64,000 bases of DNA from an uncultured Oscillospiraceae bacterium (GCA_947631595.1 CANRLZ010000001.1:24976-88975); one strand, 5' to 3'; counted from the stretch's first letter, positions 16,322 to 28,097 are shown. Numbers and translations: made by a program. Notes: a model not told the origin generated them from the sequence alone.

Positions 16322-17410
16322 GTGGACATCCTGATCTTGACTGGGAAATTTGGCATGGGCCACTACTCGGCGGCCCTTTCCCTGGCGGCCCGGCTGCGCC
16401 GGGAGATCCCGGAGGCCAAGGTGGAGGTGGAGGACTTTTTCTCCTACGCCCTCCCCGCGGGGAGCCAGGCGGCCTACAAGTGCTTCGAGCTGCTGGTGAG
16501 CCGGGGCAGCGGGATCTACAACGCCTTTTACCGCATGACGGAAAACGGCCGGGGAGACGCCCTGCCGGTGTACGCCCTGCCTCTGGTGGAGCGGATGGAG
16601 GACCTGCTGGACGCCCGGCGGCCCCAGGCGGTGATCGCCACCCACCCCGTCTGCGCCCAGCTGGTGAACCGCTGCAAGGAGGAGGGGTGGTACGGGGGCG
16701 CCTTCGCCACCTGTGTCACCGACGTCACCGCCCACAGCGAGTGGCTCACCTCCCGGTGCGACGCCTATCTGGTGGGCGCGCCCCAGATCAGGGACGGCTT
16801 TCTGCGCAAGGGGGTGCGCCCTGACCGCGTCTTCGTCACCGGCGTCCCCGTCTCCTCGAAATTCCGGCCCGCCCGGCGCGCCCAGGGGGCGGAGCGCCAT
16901 CTGCTGGTCATGGGCGGCGGCCTGGGTCTGCTGCCCCGGCAGCGGGAGTTTTACCACAGGCTGGACGAGCTGCCCGGAGTGAAGACCGTGGTCATCACCG
17001 GGGGCAACCAGCGGCTCTACCACCAGCTGGCGGGGCAGTACCGGAACATCACCATCCTGGGCTACACCGACCGGGTGTGGGAGTATATGGCCTGGGGCCA
17101 CCTCATGCTCTCCAAGCCGGGGGGCGTCACCCTCTTTGAGGCCATCGCCTCCCGCCTGCCCATGCTGGCCTGGGAGCCATTTTTGGAGCAGGAGCGGCGC
17201 AACGCCCAGTTCCTGGTCCAGGCCGGGGTGGGGCGGATCGCCCCCAGAGATCCGGGGGCGTGTCTGGAGGCCGTCAAGAGCCTGCTCTTCGACCGCCGCA
17301 CCCTGGCGGAGATGGGCCGGGCCATGGAGGACCTCCAGGGGGAGCTTGCCGCCCACGACCTGGGGGCGGTGGTGGGCCGGTTGGAGTCCGCCGGCGTCCG
17401 CTGTGGATAA
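16322..17410 (+). CDS. MGDG synthase/UgtP-like diacylglycerol glycosyltransferase
   Basis: The 362-residue GT-B protein starts MDILILTGKFGMGHYSAA (GxGH nucleotide-sugar/lipid motif), followed by a DFF-containing MGDG-synthase N-domain and a MurG-like C-domain with MGGGLGL, ITGGNQRLY, GYTDRVWEYM and KPGGVTLFEAIA. This family transfers sugar to diacylglycerol at the inner membrane face, making glycolipids and lipoteichoic acid anchors. GTG at 16322 is used with GAGGAGG upstream. It overlaps the next gene by 8 bp, so the two are translationally coupled. The sugar donor cannot be read from the sequence. Confidence 0.88.
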   Translation: MDILILTGKFGMGHYSAALSLAARLRREIPEAKVEVEDFFSYALPAGSQAAYKCFELLVSRGSGIYNAFYRMTENGRGDALPVYALPLVERMEDLLDARRPQAVIATHPVCAQLVNRCKEEGWYGGAFATCVTDVTAHSEWLTSRCDAYLVGAPQIRDGFLRKGVRPDRVFVTGVPVSSKFRPARRAQGAERHLLVMGGGLGLLPRQREFYHRLDELPGVKTVVITGGNQRLYHQLAGQYRNITILGYTDRVWEYMAWGHLMLSKPGGVTLFEAIASRLPMLAWEPFLEQERRNAQFLVQAGVGRIAPRDPGACLEAVKSLLFDRRTLAEMGRAMEDLQGELAAHDLGAVVGRLESAGVRCG

Positions 17411-18425
17411 GCGCAGGAACATCGCCGGCACGGCCTTTGTGCTGGCCGTGGCCGCAGCCACCCTCTGGGTGGTCTTCCGGGGCAGGGACTGGGGGGAGGT
17501 CTGGGCCGCCCTGGGCCGGGCGAGGGCCGGCTGGCTGGCCTTTGGCGCGGCGCTGGCGGGGTGTTTCATCGCCCTGGAGGCGCTGGGCACCTGCCTGATC
17601 CTGCGGACGTTGGGCCGCCCCACCCCCATGGCGCACTGCCTGGGCTTTTCCGCCGCGGGGTTCTACTTCAGCTCCATCACCCCCTCCGCCACCGGCGGCC
17701 AGCCCGCCCAGGTCTTCTACATGGCCCGCCGGGGCGTTCCCGCCGCGCTGGGGACGCTGGATATGCTGTTGCTCACGGTGAGCTACCAGGCCGCGGCGGT
17801 GCTCCTGGCCCTGGCCGCCTGGCTGTTTCGGCCCGGCATCGTGCCCGCCCTGGGCGTCGGCCTCGGGGTGCTGCTGCTGTGGTCGGGGTCTGTCAACCTC
17901 CTGTTGACCGCCGGCGCGGCGGCCTTTCTCTTTCGCCCCAAGGCCGCCCGGCGGATGGGCCTGTGGGTCATCCGCCTGGGGGAGAGGCTGCATTTGCTCC
18001 GGGATCCGGCGCGGATCCGGGAGAAGCTGGAGGCGCACCTGGCCGAGTACCGCCGTGGCTCTGAACTTCTGGGGCGGCGGTGGTGGCTTTTCGTTCTGGT
18101 GATGGGCGTCACCGTCGGCCAGCTCCTGTGCCAGTACCTCATCCCCTGGACGGTGTACCGCGCCCTGGGCCTCTCCGGCGCGGGGGCGCTCCAGATCGCC
18201 GCCACCCAGGCCCTGGTGTCCCTGGCGGTGGGCGCGCTGCCCATCCCCGGCGCGGTGGGGGCGTCTGAGGCCGCCTTTCTGACCGCCTACCGAAACACCT
18301 TCGGCGCCCCGTTGGCGCCGGCGGCCATGGTGCTGTGCCGGGGACTGTCCTTCTACCTGCCCCTGGCGGTCACCGGGGCCTCCACCGCGCTCTTGCACCT
18401 GCGCACGCGGCCAAAAAGCAGTTGA
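17403..18425 (+). CDS. YbhN/UPF0104 (LPG synthase TM-like) membrane protein
   Basis: The 340-residue product has about eight membrane helices and the family landmarks SSITPSATGGQPAQVFYMARRG and LPIPGAVGASEAAF. It resembles the flippase-like membrane domain of MprF, without the C-terminal aminoacyltransferase domain. Such proteins are thought to move or handle lipids. The GTG start at 17403 lies inside the end of the glycosyltransferase gene, suggesting that the product handles the glycolipid made there. The frame stays open further upstream, but no better start with a Shine-Dalgarno is seen. Confidence 0.85.
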   Translation: MDKRRNIAGTAFVLAVAAATLWVVFRGRDWGEVWAALGRARAGWLAFGAALAGCFIALEALGTCLILRTLGRPTPMAHCLGFSAAGFYFSSITPSATGGQPAQVFYMARRGVPAALGTLDMLLLTVSYQAAAVLLALAAWLFRPGIVPALGVGLGVLLLWSGSVNLLLTAGAAAFLFRPKAARRMGLWVIRLGERLHLLRDPARIREKLEAHLAEYRRGSELLGRRWWLFVLVMGVTVGQLLCQYLIPWTVYRALGLSGAGALQIAATQALVSLAVGALPIPGAVGASEAAFLTAYRNTFGAPLAPAAMVLCRGLSFYLPLAVTGASTALLHLRTRPKSS

Positions 18426-18463
18426 CCGTTTAGAACAAGTGTGCTATAATAACTAGCACACTT
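18422..18463 (+). promoter_or_regulatory. uvrA promoter with inverted repeat over the -10
   Basis: TTGACC (18422-18427) and consensus TATAAT (18445-18450) are 17 bp apart, with an extended TGC before the -10. A 10-bp inverted repeat, AAGTGTGCTA (18437-18446) and TAGCACACTT (18454-18463) with a 7-base loop, spans the -10 and is followed by more T residues. It could be a repressor operator, or double as a weak terminator for the upstream gene. Confidence 0.7.
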
Positions 18464-18495
18464 TTTCTATACTCTTTTCACCTGGGAGCGGTAGT

Positions 18496-21327
<2,832 letters not shown>

Positions 21328-21332
21328 CGAGC

Positions 21333-21824
21333 GTGGAACTGTTGACTTGGCTCAACCAGACCGCCTTTGGAGAGGTGGTGTTCACCGCCCTGGTGTCCAT
21401 GCTCCCGGTGGTGGAGCTGCGGGGCGGCATCCCCTTCGGGGTGGCCGGGCTGGGCCTGCCCCACTGGACCGCCTTCTGGGCCGCGGTGGTGGGCAGCATT
21501 CTGCCCGCGCCGCTGATCGTCACTTACGTCCGCCGGGTGTTCCAGTGGATGCGCCGCCGGATGCCCCGGTTCAACGGGGCGGTGGACCGCCTGGAGAGAA
21601 AGGCCCACCTGAAGGGGCAGAAAATGCAGCGCTACAAGGGCCTGGGGCTTTACCTCTTCGTCGCCATCCCCCTGCCGGGCACGGGGGTGTGGACAGGTTC
21701 CCTGGCGGCGGCGTTTCTGGATATGCCCCTGCGCCGGGCGCTGCCCAGCATCGCCCTGGGGACGGTCACCGCCGGGCTGCTCATGACCGGCCTCACCGCC
21801 ATGGGGGTACATATCCTAGGCTGA
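21333..21824 (+). CDS. Small multidrug export family membrane protein (COG2426)
   Basis: The 163-residue product has about four membrane helices and the family motifs MLPVVELRGGIPFG near the N-terminus and FVAIPLPGTGVWTGSLAA, followed by the helix AFLDMPLRRALPSIALG. The family is named for putative small multidrug export, but transport has not been shown for most members. GTG at 21333 follows the uvrA stop by 5 bp with GAGAGGGG upstream, so it is likely in the uvrA transcript. Confidence 0.88.
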   Translation: MELLTWLNQTAFGEVVFTALVSMLPVVELRGGIPFGVAGLGLPHWTAFWAAVVGSILPAPLIVTYVRRVFQWMRRRMPRFNGAVDRLERKAHLKGQKMQRYKGLGLYLFVAIPLPGTGVWTGSLAAAFLDMPLRRALPSIALGTVTAGLLMTGLTAMGVHILG

Positions 21825-21877
21825 CCGCCGCACCGCGCGGACCCGTCCCGGAATAGACTGGGGCGAGGTGATGGCGC

Positions 21878-22081
21878 GTGTTGACGGCGGCGTTGGAGGT
21901 GGTGGGAGCCTTGGCGATCTCCTATCTTCTCGTCTATCCGATCTGGTGGTTTCTCTACGGCCCGCGGCCCCCGAGAGACGGGGGAGCCGGGGCGGAAAGG
22001 CGGACGCATGGATCAGATGCCAAACAAGCTGGAAGGGCAAGTGGATCAGGTCGTTTTCCGAAACGAGGAAAACGGCTATAG
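21878..22081 (+). CDS. Possible small single-span membrane protein
   Basis: A 67-codon GTG-start ORF encodes one clear hydrophobic segment with an aromatic end (VVGALAISYLLVYPIWWFLYG) followed by a basic tail. GAGGTGAT lies at a suitable distance from the GTG. The last 74 bases overlap recD2 in another frame, and the basic tail there may be a shadow of recD2. No family is recognised. It may be a real short membrane protein; the evidence is the start signal and hydrophobic pattern only. Confidence 0.35.
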   Translation: MLTAALEVVGALAISYLLVYPIWWFLYGPRPPRDGGAGAERRTHGSDAKQAGRASGSGRFPKRGKRL

Positions 22082-24224
22082 CGTCCTGCGCCTCCGGGTG
22101 GAGGAGCGGGAGGAGCCGGTGACGGTGGTGGGCTGCCTGCCGGGGGTGTCCCCGGGGGAGGGGCTGAGCCTCACCGGGGCGTGGAGCCACCACCCCGCCT
22201 ATGGGGCGCAGTTCAAGGCCAAGACGGTGGAGCGGAAGCTGCCCACCGGGGCGGCGGGCATTTTGGAGTATCTGTCCTCCGGGGCGGTGAAGGGCATCGG
22301 CGCCATCACCGCCCGGCGGCTGGTGGAGGAGTTTGGGGAGCAGACCCTTCGCGTGCTGGAGGACGAGCCGGAGAAGCTGACCCGGATCAAGGGCATGACC
22401 CCCAAGCGGGCGCAGACCCTCTCCCAGGCGTTTCGCGCCCAGATGGGCATGGGGCGGCTGATGGAGTTTCTGCGCCGGTACGAGCTGCCCGCGGACCTGG
22501 CCCTGCCCCTCTACCGGCTCTACGGGGAGGAGGCGCTGGAGGAGATCAAGGCCAACCCCTATCAGCTCACCCGGCCGGAGCTGGAGGTGCCCTTCCTCCG
22601 GGCGGACGCCCTGGCCGTCTCCCTGGGGGTGGACGCCACCGACCCCCAGCGGTTGGAGGCCGCGCTGCTGTTCGAACTGCGCCACAACGCCGGGAACGGG
22701 CACACCTTTTTGACGGCGGACAAGCTCCTGCGCGCCACCGCCCAACTCCTCTCCCTGGAGAGTCCGGAGAGCCTGACCGGCGCCCTGGAAGACCTGGGCC
22801 GGAGCCGCCAGGTGGCGCGGGAGACGGTGCGGGGTCTGGACTGCGTCTACCTCTGGGAACTCCACGAGGCGGAGTGCTATGTGGCCCAGCGCCTGGAGGA
22901 GATGGCCCGGATGGAGATGGCCGCGCCCAAGTCGCTGGGGCGGGTGTTGGAGACCATCCAGGCCCGGCAGGGCATCACCTACGCCCCCCAGCAGGTCCAG
23001 GCGGTGGAACTGGCCGCGAAAAGCCAGGTGATGCTCCTCACCGGCGGGCCGGGCACCGGCAAGACCACCTCCCTGCGGGGGGTGCTGGCCCTCTTTGAGC
23101 ACCTGGGGTTGGAGACCGCCCTGGCCGCTCCCACCGGCCGGGCGGCCAAGCGCCTGGGGGAGCTGTGCGGCCAGGAGGCGTACACCATCCACCGCCTCCT
23201 GGAGACCCACTTTGACGACAAGACCGGCAGGCTCATCTTCACCCATGACCAGTCCGAGCCGCTGAAAGAGGACGCGGTCATCGTGGACGAGACCTCCATG
23301 GTGGACGTCTCCCTCATGGCCGCCCTGCTGGCCGGACTGCGGGGCGACGCCCGGCTGGTGCTGGTGGGCGACCCCAACCAGCTGCCCTCGGTGGGGCCGG
23401 GGGCGCTGCTGGCCGACCTCTTGAAGAGCGGCGTTCTCCCCTCGGTGTCGCTGGAGACGGTGTTCCGCCAGGCCGCCCAGAGCGCCATCGTCCGCAGCGC
23501 CCACGAGATCCACCACGGCATCCTCCCCCCGCTGAAAAACCGGGGGGAGGGGGATTTCTTCTTCCTCTCCCGGCTGAAGAGCGACCAGGCGGTGGAGACG
23601 GTGGTGGACTTAGTCGGCCACCGCCTGCCCCAGCGCATGGGCATCCCCTCCGCCCAGGTTCAGGTGCTCAGCCCCACCCGGAAGGGGCCTATGGGCACCG
23701 TGGAGCTGAACCGCCGCCTTCAGGAGGCGCTGAACCCCCCGGCGGAGGACAAGCCCCAGCGGCCCTTCGGCGCCCAGGTCTTCCGCCTGGGGGATCGGGT
23801 GATGCAGGTGAAGAACAACTACGACGCCATGTGGCTGGACCGGGCGAAAAACGAGTCCGGCCTGGGGGTGTTCAACGGGGATATCGGCCGGATCGTGGAC
23901 GTCTCCGCCGACGGGGGCGGGCTGACGGTGGACTTCGACGGCCGCCAGGTCTTCTACCCCGGCGACGCCCTCAATGAGCTGGAGCTGGCCTACGCGGTCA
24001 CCGTCCACAAGGCCCAGGGCAGCGAGTACCCCGCGGTGGTCTTCGCCTGCCTGGACGCCCCGCCCGTGCTCCTCACCCGCAGCGTGCTCTACACCGCCGT
24101 CACCCGCGCCCGGAGCCTTTTCATCACCGTGGGGGATAGGCGCGTCTTCGCCCGGATGGTGGAAAACGACCGCCCCCAGCGGCGCTACTCCGCCCTGGCC
24201 GCCCGGCTCAACGGGGAAGCGTGA
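22008..24224 (+). CDS. recD2: RecD2 (RecD/TraA-type) ATP-dependent helicase
   Basis: The 738-residue protein has the RecD2 plan: an N-terminal OB-like domain (VFRNEENGYSVLRL), helix-hairpin-helix motifs (GIGAITARRLVEEFG, IKGMTPKRA), then SF1 helicase motifs: Walker A TGGPGTGKTT, APTGRAAKRL, DETSMVD, LVGDPNQLPSVGPG, and the C-terminal VTVHKAQGSEYPAVV and YTAVTRAR. RecD2 is a 5'-3' helicase in bacteria without RecBCD association and is linked to replication-fork and mismatch repair. AAAGGCGG precedes the ATG; a second Met three codons later is possible. Its place between uvrA and mutS2 gives a repair-rich neighbourhood. Confidence 0.96.
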   Translation: MDQMPNKLEGQVDQVVFRNEENGYSVLRLRVEEREEPVTVVGCLPGVSPGEGLSLTGAWSHHPAYGAQFKAKTVERKLPTGAAGILEYLSSGAVKGIGAITARRLVEEFGEQTLRVLEDEPEKLTRIKGMTPKRAQTLSQAFRAQMGMGRLMEFLRRYELPADLALPLYRLYGEEALEEIKANPYQLTRPELEVPFLRADALAVSLGVDATDPQRLEAALLFELRHNAGNGHTFLTADKLLRATAQLLSLESPESLTGALEDLGRSRQVARETVRGLDCVYLWELHEAECYVAQRLEEMARMEMAAPKSLGRVLETIQARQGITYAPQQVQAVELAAKSQVMLLTGGPGTGKTTSLRGVLALFEHLGLETALAAPTGRAAKRLGELCGQEAYTIHRLLETHFDDKTGRLIFTHDQSEPLKEDAVIVDETSMVDVSLMAALLAGLRGDARLVLVGDPNQLPSVGPGALLADLLKSGVLPSVSLETVFRQAAQSAIVRSAHEIHHGILPPLKNRGEGDFFFLSRLKSDQAVETVVDLVGHRLPQRMGIPSAQVQVLSPTRKGPMGTVELNRRLQEALNPPAEDKPQRPFGAQVFRLGDRVMQVKNNYDAMWLDRAKNESGLGVFNGDIGRIVDVSADGGGLTVDFDGRQVFYPGDALNELELAYAVTVHKAQGSEYPAVVFACLDAPPVLLTRSVLYTAVTRARSLFITVGDRRVFARMVENDRPQRRYSALAARLNGEA

Positions 24225-24234
24225 CCGCCCCCTC

Positions 24235-24287
24235 TGGACATTTGCGAAGTTTGTGCTATACTATACACTGTGCCGATATGGGGCACA
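24235..24287 (+). promoter_or_regulatory. Promoter and possible operator of the CBS-domain gene
   Basis: TGGACA (24235-24240) and TATACT (24257-24262) are 16 bp apart, with extended TTTGTGC before the -10. An inverted repeat TGTGCC/GGCACA (24269-24287) sits at the expected transcription start. Confidence 0.5.
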
Positions 24288-24323
24288 AAAATAAATACCT
24301 TGATACATAGGGGGAATTTGTCC

Positions 24324-25277
24324 GTGGACGACCGATCGTGGCTTGTGTTGACCATAGTTCTTGTTGTGCTGAACCTCTGCACCGCGTCTGTGCTGTGGTT
24401 CCATCTCACCCCCAGCGATAACCCCTTCAAGCGCTTCCTCATCCGCCTCACCGGCCACGGTGGGGAGAAGGTCTCCGAGGAGGAGATCATGCAGATGGTG
24501 GACGCGGGGGAGGAGCTGGGCGCCATCCAGCAGGAGGAGCGGGAGATGATCGAGAACATCTTTCAGTTCAACAACACCACCGCCGAAGATGTGATGATCC
24601 ACCGCACCGACATGGTCCTGCTGGACCGGGAGTCCACGCCCCAGGAGATTTTGGAGACCATCGAGACCTCCGGCCTCTCCCGTCTGCCCGTCTACGGCGA
24701 GGACACCGACGACATCGTGGGCATCCTCAACGTCCGGGACTATCTGCTCAACACCCAGCGCCCCGACCCCAAGCCCCTGGGGGAGCTGCTGCGGGAGGCG
24801 TATTTTGTCCCGGAGACGGTGCGCACCGACGTGCTCTTCCGGGATATGCAGGCCCGCAAGATCCACATCGCCATCGTGGTGGACGAGTACGGCGGCACCG
24901 CCGGGCTGGTCACCATGGAGGACTTGCTGGAGGAGATTGTGGGCAACATATACGACGAATTTGACCCCGCCGACGAGCAGGAGATCATCCCCGTGTCCGA
25001 GAACGTCTGGCGCGTGGCCGGCGGGGTGGAGCTGGAGGAGCTGGAGGAGGCCCTGGGCGTGACCTTCCCGGAGAGTGCCGAGGCGGACTACGACACCCTG
25101 GGCGGCCTGGTGTTCGCCCATGTGGACGTGATCCCGGAGGACGGCAGCCAACTGGAGCTGAAGCTGGGGGATGTGACCATCCACGTGGACTCCATCGTGG
25201 ACCATCGGGTGGAGTGGTGTACCCTCACCAAGACCGTCCCCGGCCCCATGGAGGTCCTTGCTCCCGCCGAGGAATAA
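24324..25277 (+). CDS. CBS-pair and CorC/HlyC-domain protein (hemolysin family), short form
   Basis: The 317-residue product has one N-terminal membrane helix (LVLTIVLVVLNLCTASVLWF), then the linker EEEREMIENIFQFNNTTAEDVM, a CBS pair (MIHRTDMVLLD..., and VVDEYGGTAGLVTMEDLLEEIVG) and a C-terminal CorC_HlyC domain. Full CNNM-type family members carry a DUF21 domain of three to four helices; only one helix remains here, so ion transport is doubtful and a regulatory role is possible. GTG at 24324 has GGGGGAA at seven bases; the frame extends to 24270 without better signals. mutS2 follows after 12 bp, likely one operon. Confidence 0.88.
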   Translation: MDDRSWLVLTIVLVVLNLCTASVLWFHLTPSDNPFKRFLIRLTGHGGEKVSEEEIMQMVDAGEELGAIQQEEREMIENIFQFNNTTAEDVMIHRTDMVLLDRESTPQEILETIETSGLSRLPVYGEDTDDIVGILNVRDYLLNTQRPDPKPLGELLREAYFVPETVRTDVLFRDMQARKIHIAIVVDEYGGTAGLVTMEDLLEEIVGNIYDEFDPADEQEIIPVSENVWRVAGGVELEELEEALGVTFPESAEADYDTLGGLVFAHVDVIPEDGSQLELKLGDVTIHVDSIVDHRVEWCTLTKTVPGPMEVLAPAEE

Positions 25278-25289
25278 GGAGAAGATGGG

Positions 25290-27647
25290 ATGACCGAGCG
25301 TTTTCGCAAGTCCATGGAGACCCTGGAACTGCCCCGGGTGCTGGAACTTCTGGCCCAGGAGGCGGTGACCCAGGAGGGCAAGGAGAAGGCCCTGGAACTC
25401 CTGCCCGAGACCGATCTTGCCGGCGTCGAGCGCCTCCAGGAGGAGACGGCGGCGGCGTTTACCATGCTCACCCTTCACGGGACACCCGCCCTGTCCGGCG
25501 TCCGGCCGGTCAGGGCGTCTTTGCGGCGCGCCGACCGGGGCGGCAGCCTGAACACCCGGGAGCTGCTGGACGTGGCCGGGGTGCTGCGCTGCGCCCGGAG
25601 CGTGAAGGAGTACGGCGACGCGGCCAAGGACGCCGTCATCGCCCACCTCTTCCGCTCCCTGGCGGTCAACCGCTATCTGGAGGAGAAGATCACCGGCTCC
25701 ATCCTCAGCGAGGACGAGATCGCCGACGCGGCCAGCCCGGAACTGGCCGACATCCGCCGCCACAAGCGGGCGGCGGCGGCCAAGGTCCGGGAGGTCTTGA
25801 ACCGCCTCATCTCCTCCAATCAGGCGAAATATCTCCAAGAGGCCATCATCACCCAGCGGGGCGGGCGCTACGTCGTCCCCGTGAAGAGCGAGCATAAAAA
25901 CGACGTCCCCGGCCTGGTCCACGACGTATCCGGCTCCGGCGGCACCTTCTTCATCGAACCCATGGGGGTGGTAAAGGCCAACAACGAGCTGCGGGAGTTG
26001 GAGGCCAAGGAGGAGAAGGAGATCGAGCGCATCCTGGCCGCCCTCTCCGCCGAGTGCGCCTCCTTCCAGGAGGACGTCTCCATGGACTACGACCTGCTGG
26101 TCATTCTGGACGGCATCTTCGCACGGGCCAAGCTGGCCGCCCGGATGAACGCCATGCGCCCCAAGCTCACCCAGCGGGTCACGTCGCTCAAAAAAGCCCG
26201 CCACCCCCTCTTGGACCCCAAGCGGGCGGTGGCCAATGACCTGCGCCTGGGCGACGGGTTTGACACCCTGGTGGTCACCGGCCCCAACACGGGGGGCAAG
26301 ACGGTGACGCTGAAGACCATCGGACTTCTCACCCTCATGGCCCAGTGCGGCCTGCACATCCCCTGCGCCGACGACTCCGCCATCGCCGTCCGCGCCCAGG
26401 TGCTGGCCGACATCGGCGACGAGCAGTCCATCGACCAGAACCTCTCCACCTTCTCCGCCCACATGACCAACATCGTCGGCATCCTGGCGGACGCCGACCC
26501 GGACAGCCTCATCCTCTTCGACGAACTGGGCGCCGGGACAGACCCGGTGGAGGGCGCCGCCCTGGCCGCCGCCATTTTGGAGCGGGCGCGGGAGCTGGGC
26601 GCCCTGGTCTGCGCCACCACCCACTACGCCGAGCTGAAGCTCTACGCCATGACCACCCCGGGGGTGGAGAACGCCTCCTGTGAGTTCGACGTGGACTCCC
26701 TGGCGCCCACCTACCGCCTGCTCATCGGCGTGCCCGGCCGCTCCAACGCCTTCGCCATCTCCCAGCGCCTGGGTCTGGACCCGGCGGTGATCGACCGGGC
26801 CAGAGCGCGGGTGGACAGCGAGAACGTCCGCTTTGAGGAGGTGCTGGACCGCCTGGAGACCCAGCGCCGGGCCATGGAGGAGGAGACCGCCCAGGCCGCC
26901 CGGCTGCGCCGGGAGATGGAGGAGACCGCCCAGGCCGCACGGGACTACCGCGAGACCCTGGAGCGGGAGCGGGAGAAGGCCGCCCAGCAGGCGCGGAGCG
27001 AGGCCCAGGAGATCGTGGACGAAGCCCGCCGCGCCGCCGACGAGGTGTTCCGGGAGCTGAACAAAATGAGAAAGAGCGCCCAGGCGGACACCAACGAGGC
27101 CAGGGTGGCGGTGCGCTCCAAGCTGAACCGGGCGGACGAGGCGGTACACGCCGCCGCCCCGGACCTCCCCGCGCCGCCGCCCACCCGGCCGGCCCAGGCG
27201 GGCGACCGGGTGGAGGTGCTGGCCATGGGCGTCCAGGCGGAGGTCACCGCCGTCCGCCCCGACGGCACGCTGGAACTCCAGGCGGGCATTTTGAAGCTCA
27301 CCGCCCAGCAGGAGGAAGTCCGCCTCACCGTGGCCGGAGACGGCCCAAAGGCCAAGCCCAAGCCCCGGCCCGTATCCGTCTCCCGCCCCCTGCGGCTGGA
27401 GGCCGCCGTTCGGGAGCTGGACCTGCGGGGGATGACGGTGGACGAGGCGCTGGTGCGCCTGGACAACTTCCTGGACAGCGCCCTGCTGGGCAAGCTGGAG
27501 AGCGTCACCATCATCCACGGCAAGGGCACCGGCGCGGTGCGCAAAGCGGTGCGGGAACACCTGAAGCGCAGCCGCTATGTGAAGTCCTTCCGACCCGGCC
27601 GGTTCGGGGAGGGAGAGGACGGCGTCACGGTGGTGGAGCTGAAATAG
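25290..27647 (+). CDS. mutS2: MutS2 (endonuclease MutS2 / RqcU)
   Basis: This 785-residue protein has the MutS core without the mismatch-binding domain I: Walker A GPNTGGKT, Walker B region LILFDELGAGTDP, ATTHYAELK, then a long coiled coil (about residues 515-610), a KOW-like segment and a C-terminal Smr domain with ELDLRGMTVDEAL and IIHGKGTGAVRKAV. The LDLR and HGxG Smr motifs are intact, so nuclease activity is possible. Members are linked to suppression of recombination and, in B. subtilis, to rescue of collided ribosomes. AAGGAGAAG precedes the ATG. Confidence 0.97.
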   Translation: MTERFRKSMETLELPRVLELLAQEAVTQEGKEKALELLPETDLAGVERLQEETAAAFTMLTLHGTPALSGVRPVRASLRRADRGGSLNTRELLDVAGVLRCARSVKEYGDAAKDAVIAHLFRSLAVNRYLEEKITGSILSEDEIADAASPELADIRRHKRAAAAKVREVLNRLISSNQAKYLQEAIITQRGGRYVVPVKSEHKNDVPGLVHDVSGSGGTFFIEPMGVVKANNELRELEAKEEKEIERILAALSAECASFQEDVSMDYDLLVILDGIFARAKLAARMNAMRPKLTQRVTSLKKARHPLLDPKRAVANDLRLGDGFDTLVVTGPNTGGKTVTLKTIGLLTLMAQCGLHIPCADDSAIAVRAQVLADIGDEQSIDQNLSTFSAHMTNIVGILADADPDSLILFDELGAGTDPVEGAALAAAILERARELGALVCATTHYAELKLYAMTTPGVENASCEFDVDSLAPTYRLLIGVPGRSNAFAISQRLGLDPAVIDRARARVDSENVRFEEVLDRLETQRRAMEEETAQAARLRREMEETAQAARDYRETLEREREKAAQQARSEAQEIVDEARRAADEVFRELNKMRKSAQADTNEARVAVRSKLNRADEAVHAAAPDLPAPPPTRPAQAGDRVEVLAMGVQAEVTAVRPDGTLELQAGILKLTAQQEEVRLTVAGDGPKAKPKPRPVSVSRPLRLEAAVRELDLRGMTVDEALVRLDNFLDSALLGKLESVTIIHGKGTGAVRKAVREHLKRSRYVKSFRPGRFGEGEDGVTVVELK

Positions 27648-27694
27648 CAATAGAACAGGGCGCTTTCCGGCCCTGAACTTTGTGTAAAATGCCG

Positions 27695-27729
27695 TTGACG
27701 GTGGCGCGAAAATTTGATATCCTATCAAA
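27695..27729 (+). promoter_or_regulatory. HPr gene promoter with inverted repeat over the -10
   Basis: TTGACG (27695-27700) and TATCCT (27718-27723) are 17 bp apart. TTTGATA (27713-27719) and TATCAAA (27723-27729) form a perfect 7-bp inverted repeat centred on the -10, a likely operator. Confidence 0.65.
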
Positions 27730-27776
27730 AGAATTTCTATGGGTACCAGTACGCAAGCATAGGAGGACGATCGTCT

Positions 27777-28040
27777 ATGTATGTGAAGGAAGTCACCATC
27801 AACAACCAGGTGGGTCTCCACGCCCGTCCTGCCACGTTCTTTATCCAGAAGGCCAACGAGTTCAAATGCTCCATCTGGGTGGAGAAGGAGGAGCGCCGTG
27901 TGAACGGCAAGAGCCTGCTGGGCGTGCTTTCCCTGGGCATCGTCAAGGGCACCACCGTCTCCCTGGTGGCCGATGGCGCCGACGAGAAGGAAGCCGTGGA
28001 GAAGCTCTCCGAGCTTGTCAACTCCGACTTCACCGAGTAA
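27777..28040 (+). CDS. ptsH: HPr phosphocarrier protein
   Basis: This 87-residue protein has both HPr phosphorylation sites: His15 in GLHARPA (target of PEP/enzyme I) and Ser46 in NGKSLLG (target of HPr kinase). It links sugar phosphotransferase transport with CcpA-type catabolite control. The presence of His15 argues against the regulatory-only paralogue Crh. The AGGAGGA site lies before the ATG at 27777; an in-frame upstream extension has no such signal. It stands alone, with its own promoter and terminator and no adjacent enzyme I gene. Confidence 0.94.
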   Translation: MYVKEVTINNQVGLHARPATFFIQKANEFKCSIWVEKEERRVNGKSLLGVLSLGIVKGTTVSLVADGADEKEAVEKLSELVNSDFTE

Positions 28041-28060
28041 CTCATCCCCCGCAGTCCCCT

Positions 28061-28097
28061 CCAGCTCCCGGAAGCCGCTTCCGGGAGCTGGTTTTTT
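28061..28097 (+). terminator. Rho-independent terminator of the HPr gene
   Basis: A 14-bp stem CCAGCTCCCGGAAG/CTTCCGGGAGCTGG with a three-base loop is followed by T6. Confidence 0.93.

Noticed and set aside
18431..18442. LexA (SOS) box upstream of uvrA, GAACAAGTGTGC
   Set aside because: The second half-site is GTGC instead of GTTC/GTTY, and the stronger inverted repeat here is offset from it.
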